In this document: positions 7,704 through 16,525 of the stretch, one piece after another
Numbering within the stretch: the stretch's first letter is position 1
Layout of the letters: each line of letters begins with the position of its first letter
Assembly (NCBI GenBank): GCA_964650245.1
Contig: CAZYQK010000016.1
Span: forward strand, 1-31,750
Length of the DNA: 31,750 nucleotides
Source: WS-2 sp964650245
Lineage (GTDB): Bacteria > Eisenbacteria > RBG-16-71-46
Reading direction: 5' to 3'
The notes under the pieces: generated by a model
What the model was told of the DNA's origin: nothing
What the model saw: only the letters and a program-made list of their open reading frames with translations
The model's database searches: none
Made by a program: the position numbers and the translations under genes

Positions 7704-9260
7704 CTAACGCCCGTCGGCGGCCAGCGCCACCCGCCACAGCCGGCCCCTTGCCCAGCTCCCGCGCGGTTCCGCCTCGAGCGCGGGGATTCCGCAGAGCGTG
7801 GGGTCGAAGGTCGCGAAGGCCTCGCGACCCGCCGCGCCAGCCGCCGCGATCTCGCGCCGCACGCGCCGCGGATCCCAGCACGTGAGCTTTACGTCCACGT
7901 CGGTGCGCAGCGGCTCGGCGTAGCGGAAGTAGCAGAGCGTCATGCCCTCTTCCCAGCATGACATCAGCACCGCACGCGGTGGGATCTCGCCCATCACCCC
8001 GCGCCCGAACGCCTCCCAGGAGGTGTCGGTCCGAAACGGGCTCCACCGTTCGGGCCACATGCTCCACACCAGATCCACGGTCGGCCGGCCGGCGAGCGGC
8101 GCGGGTGGGGCCGCCACGGCGAGCCGGAGGAGCGGCGCTGCCACCAGCAGAACCGCCAGCACCGCTTCGCGCAACCGGGATTCACCCGCGATCCTGACAA
8201 CCCCGGCGGCGATCAACTGCGACAGCAGCCATGCCCCGGGCAGAAAGAAGATGGCGACCATCCCGCGCGCGGCGCCGAGCAGCAGCAGGAACATCGTCCC
8301 CGCCAGCCAGAGTACGAGGAGCAGCGCCTCGCGCCGGTGACGTCGCCACAGCCCCCAACCGCCCAGCAGCGCGATCGGAATTCCCCAGATCGGGAACTCG
8401 TTCAGGAGAAGGTCGAATAGCAGGATGCGCAGCCGATAGCCGGACCCCTCGAACGGCCAGAACGTGTTGTGCGCCAGGTATTGACGCGCCGAGACCAGCC
8501 ACGCCGCACGTTGCGCGGGCGTGAGCCTGGCACCGGCCGGAAAATACTGTCCCGAGCCCAGGTCGAGCGTGCTCTCGATGTAGTTCATCGGTTGTTCGGG
8601 CCGGTCGTGGGCGATGAGATAGGCGAGCGGTGAGAGCCCGAGCCCGAGCCCGAGCAGCGCCGGGGCGAGGTGCGCGACGCGGAGCCGCCGCGCCCGCGCC
8701 GCCATCAGTACCGCGCCCGTCAGGGCCGGGACCAGCGCCAATACCGTGAGGTGGCTGACCATGCCGAATCCCATCAATAGGCCGAGCGCGAGGGCATTCC
8801 GGCCGCCGCCACGCTCCGCAAACCGGAGCGCGAGCAGGAAGATCGCGGCATCGAGCGCGAGCGTGAAGGCGTGAACGCCGGCCCGCGTGGATTCGCTCCA
8901 GAGCGTGAGCGAAAGCGCCAGCGCCAGTGCCGCCGCGAGCGCGCCGAGCGGCCGGCGCGTGAGGCGGGCCGCGGCGTAGGCCGCGAACCCCACCGCCAGG
9001 GCGCCTCCCAGGCAGGAGAGCAGGTTCGCTCGGAACGCCATGGTCGAGAGCGGCAGCCGCCCGAGCAGCGTGAGCAGCAACACAACCAGAGGGTAGCCGG
9101 CGTGCGCGATGCCGCCGGTCGCCGCCAGCGTCTGAAACTCCGCGGCGTCGTGGGCCAGCGCCTGCGGATGATTGGTGGCGAGATAGAGCGCGAAGGCGAG
9201 CGCGCCGGCGATCAGACCCGCGGCTCGGGGCGACAGGCTTCGGTTCCGAGGTCCGGCCAT
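7704..9260 (-). CDS. DUF2723 family multi-pass membrane protein (glycosyltransferase-like)
   Basis: 518 residues with about ten or more hydrophobic segments, beginning LIAGALAFALYLATNHPQAL. The first large loop has the DUF2723 signature: an acidic pair in HDAAEFQTLAATGGIAHAGYPL, where the family usually has D-x-x-E and G-I-x-H-P-P-G-Y-P. DUF2723 proteins (TMEM260-like) are predicted GT-C fold glycosyltransferases using lipid-linked sugars; substrate cannot be told here. The soluble C-terminal tail contains the only cysteines outside the membrane part. It is a single minus-strand gene, convergent with the bactofilin gene. Its ATG is only about ten bases from the edge of a miniature IS-like element (9270-9383), and its weak AGGA ribosome-binding site overlaps that edge, so upstream control may have been changed by the insertion. 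Confidence 0.8.
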   Translation of the reverse strand: MAGPRNRSLSPRAAGLIAGALAFALYLATNHPQALAHDAAEFQTLAATGGIAHAGYPLVVLLLTLLGRLPLSTMAFRANLLSCLGGALAVGFAAYAAARLTRRPLGALAAALALALSLTLWSESTRAGVHAFTLALDAAIFLLALRFAERGGGRNALALGLLMGFGMVSHLTVLALVPALTGAVLMAARARRLRVAHLAPALLGLGLGLSPLAYLIAHDRPEQPMNYIESTLDLGSGQYFPAGARLTPAQRAAWLVSARQYLAHNTFWPFEGSGYRLRILLFDLLLNEFPIWGIPIALLGGWGLWRRHRREALLLVLWLAGTMFLLLLGAARGMVAIFFLPGAWLLSQLIAAGVVRIAGESRLREAVLAVLLVAAPLLRLAVAAPPAPLAGRPTVDLVWSMWPERWSPFRTDTSWEAFGRGVMGEIPPRAVLMSCWEEGMTLCYFRYAEPLRTDVDVKLTCWDPRRVRREIAAAGAAGREAFATFDPTLCGIPALEAEPRGSWARGRLWRVALAADGR

Positions 9261-9269
9261 GTTGTTATC

Positions 9270-9383
9270 CTAGGTAGTCCGTCAAGGTTCGCATGACGGG
9301 CCCGTGGGCATCAGCCCGGCAGCGCCCAGCGCGGCCAGGACGGCGGCGCTCGACTCCTCGATTGATGGCTGACGGACCACTAG
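9270..9383. mobile_element. Miniature inverted-repeat element with CTAG ends
   Basis: The left end reads CTAGGTAGTCCGTCA, and the right end read inward on the minus strand is CTAGTGGTCCGTCA; GTCCGTCA is perfectly shared. These resemble the ends of the adjacent IS630 remnant, and both termini carry CTAG, a favoured target of IS630-type elements, which duplicate TA. About 114 bp with no coding capacity; a non-autonomous derivative is the simplest reading. Confidence 0.5.
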
Positions 9384-9808
9384 TGTTCCGTCATCACCGA
9401 ATCGAGGGACATAGTTGCTTCAGCTTGATCCGGGCGTCGTCGGTGGTGGAGCGCCAGTCCACCGATCGGGATTGCCGGGGACTCCCCGCACATCTGCGCG
9501 ATCAGATGGGCTTCCGCTGACTCGTCGAGCTTGAGACGGTACACCCGCCTGGAGCGTCGGCGCACCAGCGCCGCCGCCGATCCCTCGCGCGCGAGTTGGT
9601 GGCGCACGCGCTCCACCGTTTCCGCCCCGACTTCCAAAGCATGGCTGACCTTCGCGGCACTCCCGCCCGGGGCGCCTGGGCCGGGGTCCGAGTTCAGCAC
9701 AATCCGTGGGTGTATCAGCTTCCGTGCCGACCCCTGGCCAGACACAATCGAGCGCCGCAATCCGCGTCGCTGCTCATCCGTCAGCGTCACCCGATTCTTT
9801 CGAGGCAT
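9380..9808 (-). pseudogene. IS630-type transposase remnant lacking the DDE domain
   Basis: The start codon at 9808 has an excellent ribosome-binding site (AAGGAGG, 9815-9821). The product begins MPRKNRVTLTDEQRRGLRR and contains an IS630-style helix-turn-helix (VSHALEVGAETVERVRHQL) and the following RVYRLKLDESAEAHLIAQM block. After CGESP the sequence jumps: in a different frame the minus strand encodes WRSTTDDARIKLKQLCPSIR and then a stop, which resembles the C-terminal end of these transposases (W-x-F-T-T-x-D-A-R-I-K-L-K). The entire catalytic DDE region is missing and the join is out of frame. Identification rests on recalled family sequence features. Confidence 0.7.
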
Positions 9809-9897
9809 GGTGGGCCTCCTTGCCCAGGCGGTTCCATCCGCCTCCCGGCAAAAATGCCCTGCTCGTTCCTTCAGTTCAACTGTGACGAAGCACCCAG
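9380..9897 (-). mobile_element. Internally deleted IS630-type insertion sequence
   Basis: The left end CTAGTGTTCCGTCA (9380-9393) and the right end TGACGAAGCACCCAG (9883-9897) are imperfect inverted repeats, matching at about nine of the first eleven inner positions. Between them lies only the N-terminal helix-turn-helix part and the extreme C-terminus of an IS630-type transposase. About 518 bp remain, far less than a full IS630 element (roughly 1.1 kb), so it cannot move by itself. Confidence 0.65.
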
Positions 9898-10299
9898 CTC
9901 GAGGGGCGAGTTGCCTGCTCATGCCCTCCGATCCAGCCCTCCTTCATCTTCGTCGCAGGCCTGCTCGGCGGTGTCGCCCTCACGCTCGAGATGCTCCCGT
10001 TCCCGGGCTTCCTCCGTGCTGTTCGGTGCTTCGCGCAGCGACTTCGCCGGCCTCGGCGGAGCGCCTGAATCGTGTCTCATTGGCTGCTGTAGCCCCTGAC
10101 TGTTCCATGGACTTTGCCATCACTCCGTCTCCGAGATGTGTCCCCGGGCCCGGCAATTACGGGTTTCTAGTAGGAGCCCTATTGAACGCTTGACACGAGC
10201 AGATGGGAAGCGGACCGTCAGCCGGCGAGCCGGAATTCCAAACGTGTCTTGTGGCCCCGAACCCTCGGGCCCGTTCATCACTTTGTGCGAGGCCGCCCC
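9898..10299. other. Intergenic stretch without a supported gene
   Basis: About 400 bases between the IS630 remnant and the secreted haem-motif protein. TTGACA at 10190-10195 has no acceptable -10 element at normal spacing. A possible 46-residue minus-strand frame (9980-10120, beginning MAKSMEQSG after GGAG) has no recognisable family. On the plus strand one frame holds a hydrophobic run (FIFVAGLLGGVALTLEML) without a start codon. A CTAG occurs at 10168. None of these is strong enough to annotate as a gene. Confidence 0.5.
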
Positions 10300-13200
10300 A
10301 TGCACCGTCCCCGTCGTTCCTCTCGCAGGCCGTCCTTCGCTTTTGCCGTCCGGTTCCTTCTCCTGCTCTCGTGCGTCGTTTTCGGGCTGAGCAGCTTCCG
10401 CCAATCGCTCGGCTCACATCCTCTCGCCCCTGACGATGCGCTTTCGCCGGGAGGTGAAGTGCACGGCATCGTCCTGGCGGTGGTGGACGGTGAGGAGATC
10501 GAGCTTCCGTCGGTCTCAGTCTCTTTGATTCCGCAATCGAAGGCTCTGCCGGAGACGGCGTCCGTGCTCACCGAGCTCGCGGGAGAATTTGTCATTCCGA
10601 GTCAGCCGCAAGGATCCTATCTGTTGCGCGCCCAGGCTCCGGGATTTCTGACCTATACATCTCCCTTCCCGATTGTTCTGGGCGACAGCACGGTCTTCGC
10701 CGATCCCATCGAGCTGACAGCAATGGCGGTGGAGATCGCGGGCCGCGTCGCACTCGCTGATTCCAGCACACCGGGCTACGTCAACGGGGTTTTCGACATT
10801 GATGACCGGGCGACGGTCGAGATTCTCAACAGCAGCCACGTCCGGATCGGAGGGCCAGTCTACCTGAATGACTTGGGCGAATTCGTCGTGGCGGGGGTAT
10901 CCGCCTCGGCGAGCATTGTTCGCGCGAGTTTTCAAGGGCTGGTGGCCAGCGTCGACATCAACCCCTCCTTCATGCTCCACGCGGACTTCATGTTCGCCAA
11001 CTCCGCGCCGGTGATCGAACTGGTGGTTGCTGCAGTCGGCGATACCGGCGTGCGTCGAGTGGCGCCCGGAACCCTGGTGAACGTGACCGTGATGGCCGCC
11101 GACCCGGACGGCGACAAGCTTCACTACCAGTGGCTCCCGAGCGAATACGAGGGGAGCTTCGTCAGCGTGGACGGACCAAGCGTGCCGTGGCAAGTGCCCT
11201 CGAGCCCGGGCATCTATTCAATGCATGTGCTGGTGAATGACGGCCACAGCCACGTGCTGCAGTCCATGCAGCTCATTGCGGGCAGTGATACCGCCCTGTT
11301 CTCGGGTGTGGTGCAGTCGCCGGGCGGGGATCCCGTTAGCGGGGCAATGGTGACAGTGAATGGCGACTCCACCGCGACCGATACGTCCGGCTTCTTCTTG
11401 ATACAAATCGCAGAGCACGCCCGGTATGTCCTGACCATCTCGAAGTTCGGGTACGCCCTGCGATCGGACGTGCTCTACGATCCCCTCGAAGATAGCACCT
11501 ACGAACTTGCACCTGCCCAGGTCTTCTACAGTCTTGACCCGGAGAGCACCAACACTATCGCGGTCGCTGGGGTCGAACTGACCATCCCCGCCAATTCCCT
11601 CGCGGATCAGGACGGCGTCCTTGCCTCTGGGCCCGTAAATGCCTCGCTCTTTGGTATCCCCTTCACCGACCCGGGCGGCCACTTGCCGGGCGAGGATGTC
11701 GGCCGTGACAGCTCAGCCCTAATGGTACGCCTCGTGGGCGAAGGCGCCGTCGACATCCAGATCCGCGACACCGCAGGTCGGATCTACAACCTCGCGCAAG
11801 GAGCGCAGGCGATTCTGCGGCTCCCAGCCTCCAACCCCGGCTTGTCGGCGCCGCCGCAAATCCCCGTCTGGACTTATGACGGCATCGAAGGAATCTGGAA
11901 TCAGGCGGGCACGGCCACGCTAATTGGTGACACCTATACGGCCACGCTCAGCCACTTCTCGGTACTACAGAATTCGGACCAGAAGCCCGACGTCGCGTGT
12001 ATCCGAGTCATCGTCGATCCGGCGACTATCCCACTCAAAGGCAGGATCCGATACGTGAGTGGTGGCAAGACATCCTACGAGCCCTTGAATGTCCCCGTTA
12101 ATCTCAGCCCAGCGTTTGCTCCGAATGCGAGCGTGGAAATCACGGTCGTCAAGGATGAGGACAACACGGAGATCAGCAAGACCTTCGATGTGCGCGCGGG
12201 AGACGCGATCGCTGGAGGGCCCGGGCAGAAGCTTCTGTACCCATACAACGAATGCAATGGCCATGCGTTCCTGACCCAGCCCCTGAACAGAAGAGTCAAG
12301 CCGGATCGCTTCCTCAAGAAGCCCACGAACATCAACCCCGAAGCGAGAGCGTACAATCAGAGAATTGACCAGGCCGATGCGTTCGTAGGTCCTCAAGTCG
12401 ATCAACGGGAGAATTTGAGCGAGTGGCAGAAGCGCAATCAATTCATCAAACCCAACGGTGATCCCGCCGACGGTGTCGTTACTGCGGTGTATTTCAACGC
12501 TGGCGACCTTGCCTTCGGTCGCCGCATGTCAATGACCAAGAACAGCGGCAATATCGCATACTACGTCACAAATTTCAATACTGTCACGGACGCCAATCGG
12601 AATCGGAATCCACTCGCAACCGTCGCAATGGAGTATTCCCCCGATCTCGCCCTCCCCGCCGGGATGCGCACGCCATTCATGAAGTTTTTTGTCTTCAATG
12701 ACAAAGGCGAGCGGGCCTTCAACGCTGATCTCGACGGGCAAGGGCCGAAGCCCATACCAGCCTTGTGTGTCAACTGCCACGCTGGTGACCAATACAAACA
12801 AAATGGGACGCCCGACATCAGGGCGAAGTTCTTGCCTTTCGATCTCAGTTCTTTTGAGTATTTTCGAGAAAAAGCCAAGCGAGGGGGGAAGGATGGGAAC
12901 GGGCCGAAGGACCCTGATCTGCGAGAGCAGTTGCGGAAACTCAACGCGGGAGTCCTGGATTCGCCCGCAAAACATACCGATCCCCGAGAGGGGGGGACAT
13001 TTTCAACAGCGACGGCGGAACTGATAAATGGCTGGTACAACAATAAGGTGACGGAGATGGGGCAAGCATTCAACGGAGAATTCGTACCGATCGGGTGGAA
13101 TGGTCGTGCTGCTCACGCGGCGCTCTATAATACGGTAGTGAAGAAGTACTGCCGCGGGTGCCATATCAGCCGAGGCAAGGATGACCTGGATTGGTCGACG

Positions 13201-13917
13201 CACAGCCAGTTTGATGACTATAGGAATAACGGATTGATGAAGGAAGCGGTCTGTAATGCGCTCAATATGCCGCACGCTCTCGTGACGTATCTGAGCTTTT
13301 GGAATGATGCGGATGCGGTCAGGGCACTGAGTGGCTTCCTTGGGGGCTGCTTGACGGAAATCAGTCTCCCGACTCCAACTCAGATCGCGTTGGTTGAAGC
13401 CAATGCCTGGCCAGAGGAGGTGCGACTCGTGTGGTTCTACCCGGGTGGGGGAGGCGTCGAGGTCATCATCTACCGCCGCGAAGGCGCCGACTGGTCTGCG
13501 CGCGGGCGCGCTGTGTGCGACGGCACCGGGAGGATCGCGTTCGTGGACCGCGACGTCCTGGCGGGAGCGCACTACGACTACCGGCTTGGGATCCCGGGAC
13601 CCCATGGTGAGCGCTACGAGGGCGAGGGTGGAGTAGACGTGCCGAAGAGCCATGCGCTGGCACTGGGGAGGATTCGCCCCAATCCGACAGCCAGCGACCT
13701 GGTGGCCTCCTTCACGCTGCCGGGGCGAGAGCAGGCGAAGCTGGAGCTATTCGACGTCGCCGGGCGGCGGCTCTTCGAGTTGGAGGTGGGCTCGTCGGGC
13801 GCGGGGCACCACCTTGTGACCATGGCTCGGGCTGGCAGCCTGGGACCGGGCGTCTACCTGGTGCGGCTCACCCAGGGGGCGCACTCCCTCTCCACCAAGG
13901 CCACAGTGATGCGGTGA
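10300..13917 (+). CDS. Large secreted multidomain protein with two CxxCH haem motifs and Por-type sorting tail
   Basis: 1205 residues from ATG 10300, chosen because an Arg-rich n-region and hydrophobic core (FAFAVRFLLLLSCVVFGL) follow at once, giving a signal peptide. Visible order: a carboxypeptidase-regulatory-like beta domain (about 55-115), a PKD/Ig-like domain with ADPDGDKLHYQW, a second regulatory-like domain (GVVQSPGGDPVSGAMV), a beta-rich region containing IPVWTYDGIEGIWNQAG that resembles FAM171/CILP-type modules, then an alpha/beta region with CVNCH (823-827) and CRGCH (951-955), c-type haem attachment motifs. A fibronectin-like stretch and a C-terminal sorting domain (NPTASDLVASF..., ending near GVYLVRLTQG) follow. 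The tail predicts type IX-like export or surface attachment. Function is unknown; an extracellular redox or oxidising enzyme is possible. Middle codons are visibly less GC-rich than neighbouring genes, consistent with later acquisition. Confidence 0.8.
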   Translation: MHRPRRSSRRPSFAFAVRFLLLLSCVVFGLSSFRQSLGSHPLAPDDALSPGGEVHGIVLAVVDGEEIELPSVSVSLIPQSKALPETASVLTELAGEFVIPSQPQGSYLLRAQAPGFLTYTSPFPIVLGDSTVFADPIELTAMAVEIAGRVALADSSTPGYVNGVFDIDDRATVEILNSSHVRIGGPVYLNDLGEFVVAGVSASASIVRASFQGLVASVDINPSFMLHADFMFANSAPVIELVVAAVGDTGVRRVAPGTLVNVTVMAADPDGDKLHYQWLPSEYEGSFVSVDGPSVPWQVPSSPGIYSMHVLVNDGHSHVLQSMQLIAGSDTALFSGVVQSPGGDPVSGAMVTVNGDSTATDTSGFFLIQIAEHARYVLTISKFGYALRSDVLYDPLEDSTYELAPAQVFYSLDPESTNTIAVAGVELTIPANSLADQDGVLASGPVNASLFGIPFTDPGGHLPGEDVGRDSSALMVRLVGEGAVDIQIRDTAGRIYNLAQGAQAILRLPASNPGLSAPPQIPVWTYDGIEGIWNQAGTATLIGDTYTATLSHFSVLQNSDQKPDVACIRVIVDPATIPLKGRIRYVSGGKTSYEPLNVPVNLSPAFAPNASVEITVVKDEDNTEISKTFDVRAGDAIAGGPGQKLLYPYNECNGHAFLTQPLNRRVKPDRFLKKPTNINPEARAYNQRIDQADAFVGPQVDQRENLSEWQKRNQFIKPNGDPADGVVTAVYFNAGDLAFGRRMSMTKNSGNIAYYVTNFNTVTDANRNRNPLATVAMEYSPDLALPAGMRTPFMKFFVFNDKGERAFNADLDGQGPKPIPALCVNCHAGDQYKQNGTPDIRAKFLPFDLSSFEYFREKAKRGGKDGNGPKDPDLREQLRKLNAGVLDSPAKHTDPREGGTFSTATAELINGWYNNKVTEMGQAFNGEFVPIGWNGRAAHAALYNTVVKKYCRGCHISRGKDDLDWSTHSQFDDYRNNGLMKEAVCNALNMPHALVTYLSFWNDADAVRALSGFLGGCLTEISLPTPTQIALVEANAWPEEVRLVWFYPGGGGVEVIIYRREGADWSARGRAVCDGTGRIAFVDRDVLAGAHYDYRLGIPGPHGERYEGEGGVDVPKSHALALGRIRPNPTASDLVASFTLPGREQAKLELFDVAGRRLFELEVGSSGAGHHLVTMARAGSLGPGVYLVRLTQGAHSLSTKATVMR

Positions 13918-14052
13918 TCGGCGCGGTGGTCCCGCGTCGGCATGACCGGGGCCGCCGCGCCGGCCGAGCGAGCTTCGACCCGAGGCCTGCCGCTGCGGAC
14001 GCCGCACGAACTCCCAATCCATCATGGATCCGGTCCCGCGCCGCGGAGTGTC

Positions 14053-15483
14053 ATGAGCGAACGCAGGCCTGAGCCGTCCCCAACCGCCGCGGCGGTCGCC
14101 TTCGCGTGGCCCGGTGCCGCGCGCGCGAGTGTCGCCACGTTCGCCGCGTTCGCTCTCACCGCCGTCGTGGCGCTGGCGTCGCCGGGCGTCTCCGGTCCCC
14201 TCGCGCCGGCGGAGCGCGTGCCGGACGTGGCCGGCCGAGCCTGGCCCGAAGGCACCCGGCAGGTCGCCTTCGAAAACCTCGAAGGGGTGATCTTGATCGA
14301 GTGCACGCTTCACGGCTACGGCGGCCGCGACACCACCGGGCCGCTGGTGCTCGACACCGGTGCCGGCTTTCTCGCGCTCGACCGCACGCTGGCGCTGGTA
14401 CTCGGCCTCGCGGACAGCCTGAGCGCTGCCGGAGAGGTGGCGATCGCGCCGCGCGCGCTGCCGCGGCTGGAATTCGGGGGCGGACAGTACGACCAGGTGG
14501 CGCCGGTGCTGACCGTCGAGGGCGATGTCGTGCGCCGCGTGACCGACCGGCCGGTGCTCGGCCTGGTGGGCGAGCGGTTGCTCGCGAACTGCGCGGTGCG
14601 GATCGACTACCGGAACCGGCGGCTCGCGCTGGTGCCGGTCGCCGGCGGCGCCGCCGACGCTTCCGAGGTGGGGGGCGGCGGGCGTGATTCGGACGTCGCG
14701 CGTGCCGCGGGTTCGCGCGCGGCGCTCCGCGACGTGCTTTCGGCGGCGGCGGTGCCGGTGCCGTTCCATCTCGCCGGTGACGGAAAGTTGGTGATCGAGG
14801 CGCGGGTCTCGGATCCGCGTCCGCCACGCTATAGCCGCTGGCTCTCGCTCATCGTCGACACCGGCGCGACCAAGTGCGTGGCGTTCGACTGGGCGATCGA
14901 ACAGTTCGCGCCCCGCGCGCGGGAGTGGCGTGAGCTGCGCGGGCTATGGGCGCCCACGCTGTTCGGGGCGGCGAGTGCCAGGCTGGTGCGCGTGCCGGAG
15001 CTGGAGCTGCGCGCCGTGCGCGGCGGCGAGCGCGTGCGCGGCCTCGATCTCGCCGTGATCCGGAGCGAGCTCGGCGACGTGCTGTCGCGCGCGACCGGCG
15101 AGGCGATCCACGGGCTGCTCGGCTACTCGTTCCTCAAGCACTACCGCGTCACCATCGACTACCCGCATCGCGTGATGTGGCTGGAACGCGAGCGGGAGAA
15201 CTGGGACGAGCGGCCGTGGGAGTATTCGCACGTCGGGCTGCAGCTCGAGCGCGACGAACGCGCGGCGCGCGTGGTGGCGGTGGCCGAAGGATCGCCTGCG
15301 GCGCTCGCCGGGATCGCGGCCGGGGACGAGCTCGTGGCACTCGATGGCGGCGCCGCTTCCGCGCTCGACATCGTGGAGCTGTCTCGGCGGCTCGAGGGCC
15401 GCCCCGGCTCGATTACGACGCTGGTCATCAGGCGGGGAACGATTGAGCGCACCTACCGGCTCACGCGCCGCCAGCTCCTCTAG
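14053..15483 (+). CDS. Retropepsin-like aspartic protease with two DTGA motifs and a C-terminal PDZ domain
   Basis: 476 residues from ATG 14053; the frame is open to 13942, but this start places an N-terminal hydrophobic segment (ASVATFAAFALTAVVALASP) correctly as a signal or anchor. Two aspartyl-protease-like halves are visible, VLDTGAGF with D101 and IVDTGATK with D269, the second followed by GLLGYSFLKHYRVTIDYPHR, a typical closing block of the clan AA protease-like fold. Residues from about 392 form a PDZ domain (HVGLQLERD... GSPAALAGIAAGDELVALDG). This architecture suits a periplasmic or membrane-anchored protease of unknown substrate. Having both Asp-Thr-Gly motifs in one chain suggests an internal pseudo-dimer rather than the homodimer of viral retropepsins (inference). 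Its end overlaps the probable start of the EamA gene. Confidence 0.8.
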   Translation: MSERRPEPSPTAAAVAFAWPGAARASVATFAAFALTAVVALASPGVSGPLAPAERVPDVAGRAWPEGTRQVAFENLEGVILIECTLHGYGGRDTTGPLVLDTGAGFLALDRTLALVLGLADSLSAAGEVAIAPRALPRLEFGGGQYDQVAPVLTVEGDVVRRVTDRPVLGLVGERLLANCAVRIDYRNRRLALVPVAGGAADASEVGGGGRDSDVARAAGSRAALRDVLSAAAVPVPFHLAGDGKLVIEARVSDPRPPRYSRWLSLIVDTGATKCVAFDWAIEQFAPRAREWRELRGLWAPTLFGAASARLVRVPELELRAVRGGERVRGLDLAVIRSELGDVLSRATGEAIHGLLGYSFLKHYRVTIDYPHRVMWLERERENWDERPWEYSHVGLQLERDERAARVVAVAEGSPAALAGIAAGDELVALDGGAASALDIVELSRRLEGRPGSITTLVIRRGTIERTYRLTRRQLL

Positions 15484-16405
15484 GCTCGAGGCGGCGCGCG
15501 GCCGCTGGCTGGTGATGGGCGCCACGCTGCTGTGGGGCACGTCGGCGACGCTCGCGCGTTTCGTGTTCCGCGACCGCCACGTGCCGGCGCTGACCGTGGT
15601 CGAGCTCCGTCTCGCGATCGCGGTGGCGTTGCTCTTGCCGTGGCTCGCGTGGCGCAGGCCCGCCGCGCTCAGGGTGCGGCGCGAGGACTGGGGCTACTTC
15701 CTGGTGCTGGGCCTGGGCGGCGTGGCGGCGGTGCAGGGCAGCTACTACTACGCCATCTCGACGCTCGGCGTGGGGCTCGCCATCCTGATCCAGTACTTGG
15801 CACCCTCCGTGATCGTGACTTGGGCGGTGCTGCGCGGCGCCCGGGTCTCGGCCGCGACCGTGTGGGGCGTGGTGAGCGCTCTGGTCGGGACCGCGCTGCT
15901 GGTGGGCAATCTCGATCCGGGCTCGCTGCACGCGCGGCCGCCCCACGCCACACCGCTCGCCTGGGCCGCGGGCTTCGGCGCGACGCTCTCGTTCGCGTTC
16001 TACGTCGTGTTCTCGAAGCGCGGGCTCGAACGCTACGCACCGGAGACCGTGCTGCTCTACACCTTCCTCATCGCCGGAACGTTCTGGGCGGCGGTTACGC
16101 CGCCGTGGCGCATCGCGGCCGCGGGCTACGGGACCGACCTCTGGCTGATGTTCCTGGCTCTCGGAGTGTTCTCGACGCTCGCGCCGTTCGCGCTGTTCTA
16201 CGCGGGACTCAGGCGCATGCCCGCCACCCAGGCCGGCATCTTCGCCACGCTCGAGCCGGTGGTCGCGGTGGTCTCGGCGGCGCTGTGGCTCGGCGAGGGA
16301 CTGGGCCCGCTCCAGTGGCTGGGCGCGCTGCTCGTGCTGGTGGCTTCGGCGCTGGCTTCGCGACAGGCACCCGAGAGCGTGCCGGCTCAGGCCGAGCGAG
16401 GGTGA
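15443..16405 (+). CDS. EamA/DMT superfamily transporter
   Basis: 320 residues with ten hydrophobic segments in two EamA repeats. Repeat one starts WLVMGATLLWGTSATLARF; repeat two starts AWAAGFGATLSFAFYVVFS and ends with the family block PATQAGIFATLEPVVAVVSAA. EamA proteins are inner-membrane exporters or importers of small metabolites; substrate cannot be told. The start is uncertain: TTG at 15443 with a GGCGGGGA stretch upstream overlaps the protease gene by 41 bases, while GTG 15512 or ATG 15515 would remove residues before the first helix. The overlap suggests co-transcription with the protease, but no functional link is evident. Confidence 0.85.
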   Translation: MSAPTGSRAASSSRLEAARGRWLVMGATLLWGTSATLARFVFRDRHVPALTVVELRLAIAVALLLPWLAWRRPAALRVRREDWGYFLVLGLGGVAAVQGSYYYAISTLGVGLAILIQYLAPSVIVTWAVLRGARVSAATVWGVVSALVGTALLVGNLDPGSLHARPPHATPLAWAAGFGATLSFAFYVVFSKRGLERYAPETVLLYTFLIAGTFWAAVTPPWRIAAAGYGTDLWLMFLALGVFSTLAPFALFYAGLRRMPATQAGIFATLEPVVAVVSAALWLGEGLGPLQWLGALLVLVASALASRQAPESVPAQAERG

Positions 16406-16486
16406 ATGAGGCTGAGCGAGGCGCGCCGCCGTTCGGCGCGTGGCCGCTGTGGCGTCCGGGGGACTTTGCCCGCAGCATGATGACGC

Positions 16487-16517
16487 GCGGTCGCCGGCCG
16501 GTCACTCCGGCGACCGC
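16487..16517. repeat. 11-bp perfect-stem hairpin (REP-like or terminator)
   Basis: GCGGTCGCCGG (16487-16497) and CCGGCGACCGC (16507-16517) are exact complements around a nine-base loop. It lies nine bases beyond the stop of the minus-strand RAYT-like gene and about 80 bases after the EamA gene. No T-run adjoins. It could be a REP-type substrate for the neighbouring IS200/RAYT-like protein, or a shared terminator for the two convergent genes. Confidence 0.6.
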
Positions 16518-16525
16518 ACGTGGGG

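Noticed and set aside
9531..10193. Plus-strand frames of 220 and 167 codons
   Set aside because: Opposite strand of the IS630 remnant; residues are Arg/Ser/Pro-rich noise, while the minus strand has recognisable transposase motifs and a strong ribosome-binding site.
10190..10195. TTGACA as a -35 element for the secreted haem-motif gene
   Set aside because: No acceptable -10 hexamer 16-18 bases downstream (CGGACC is found).
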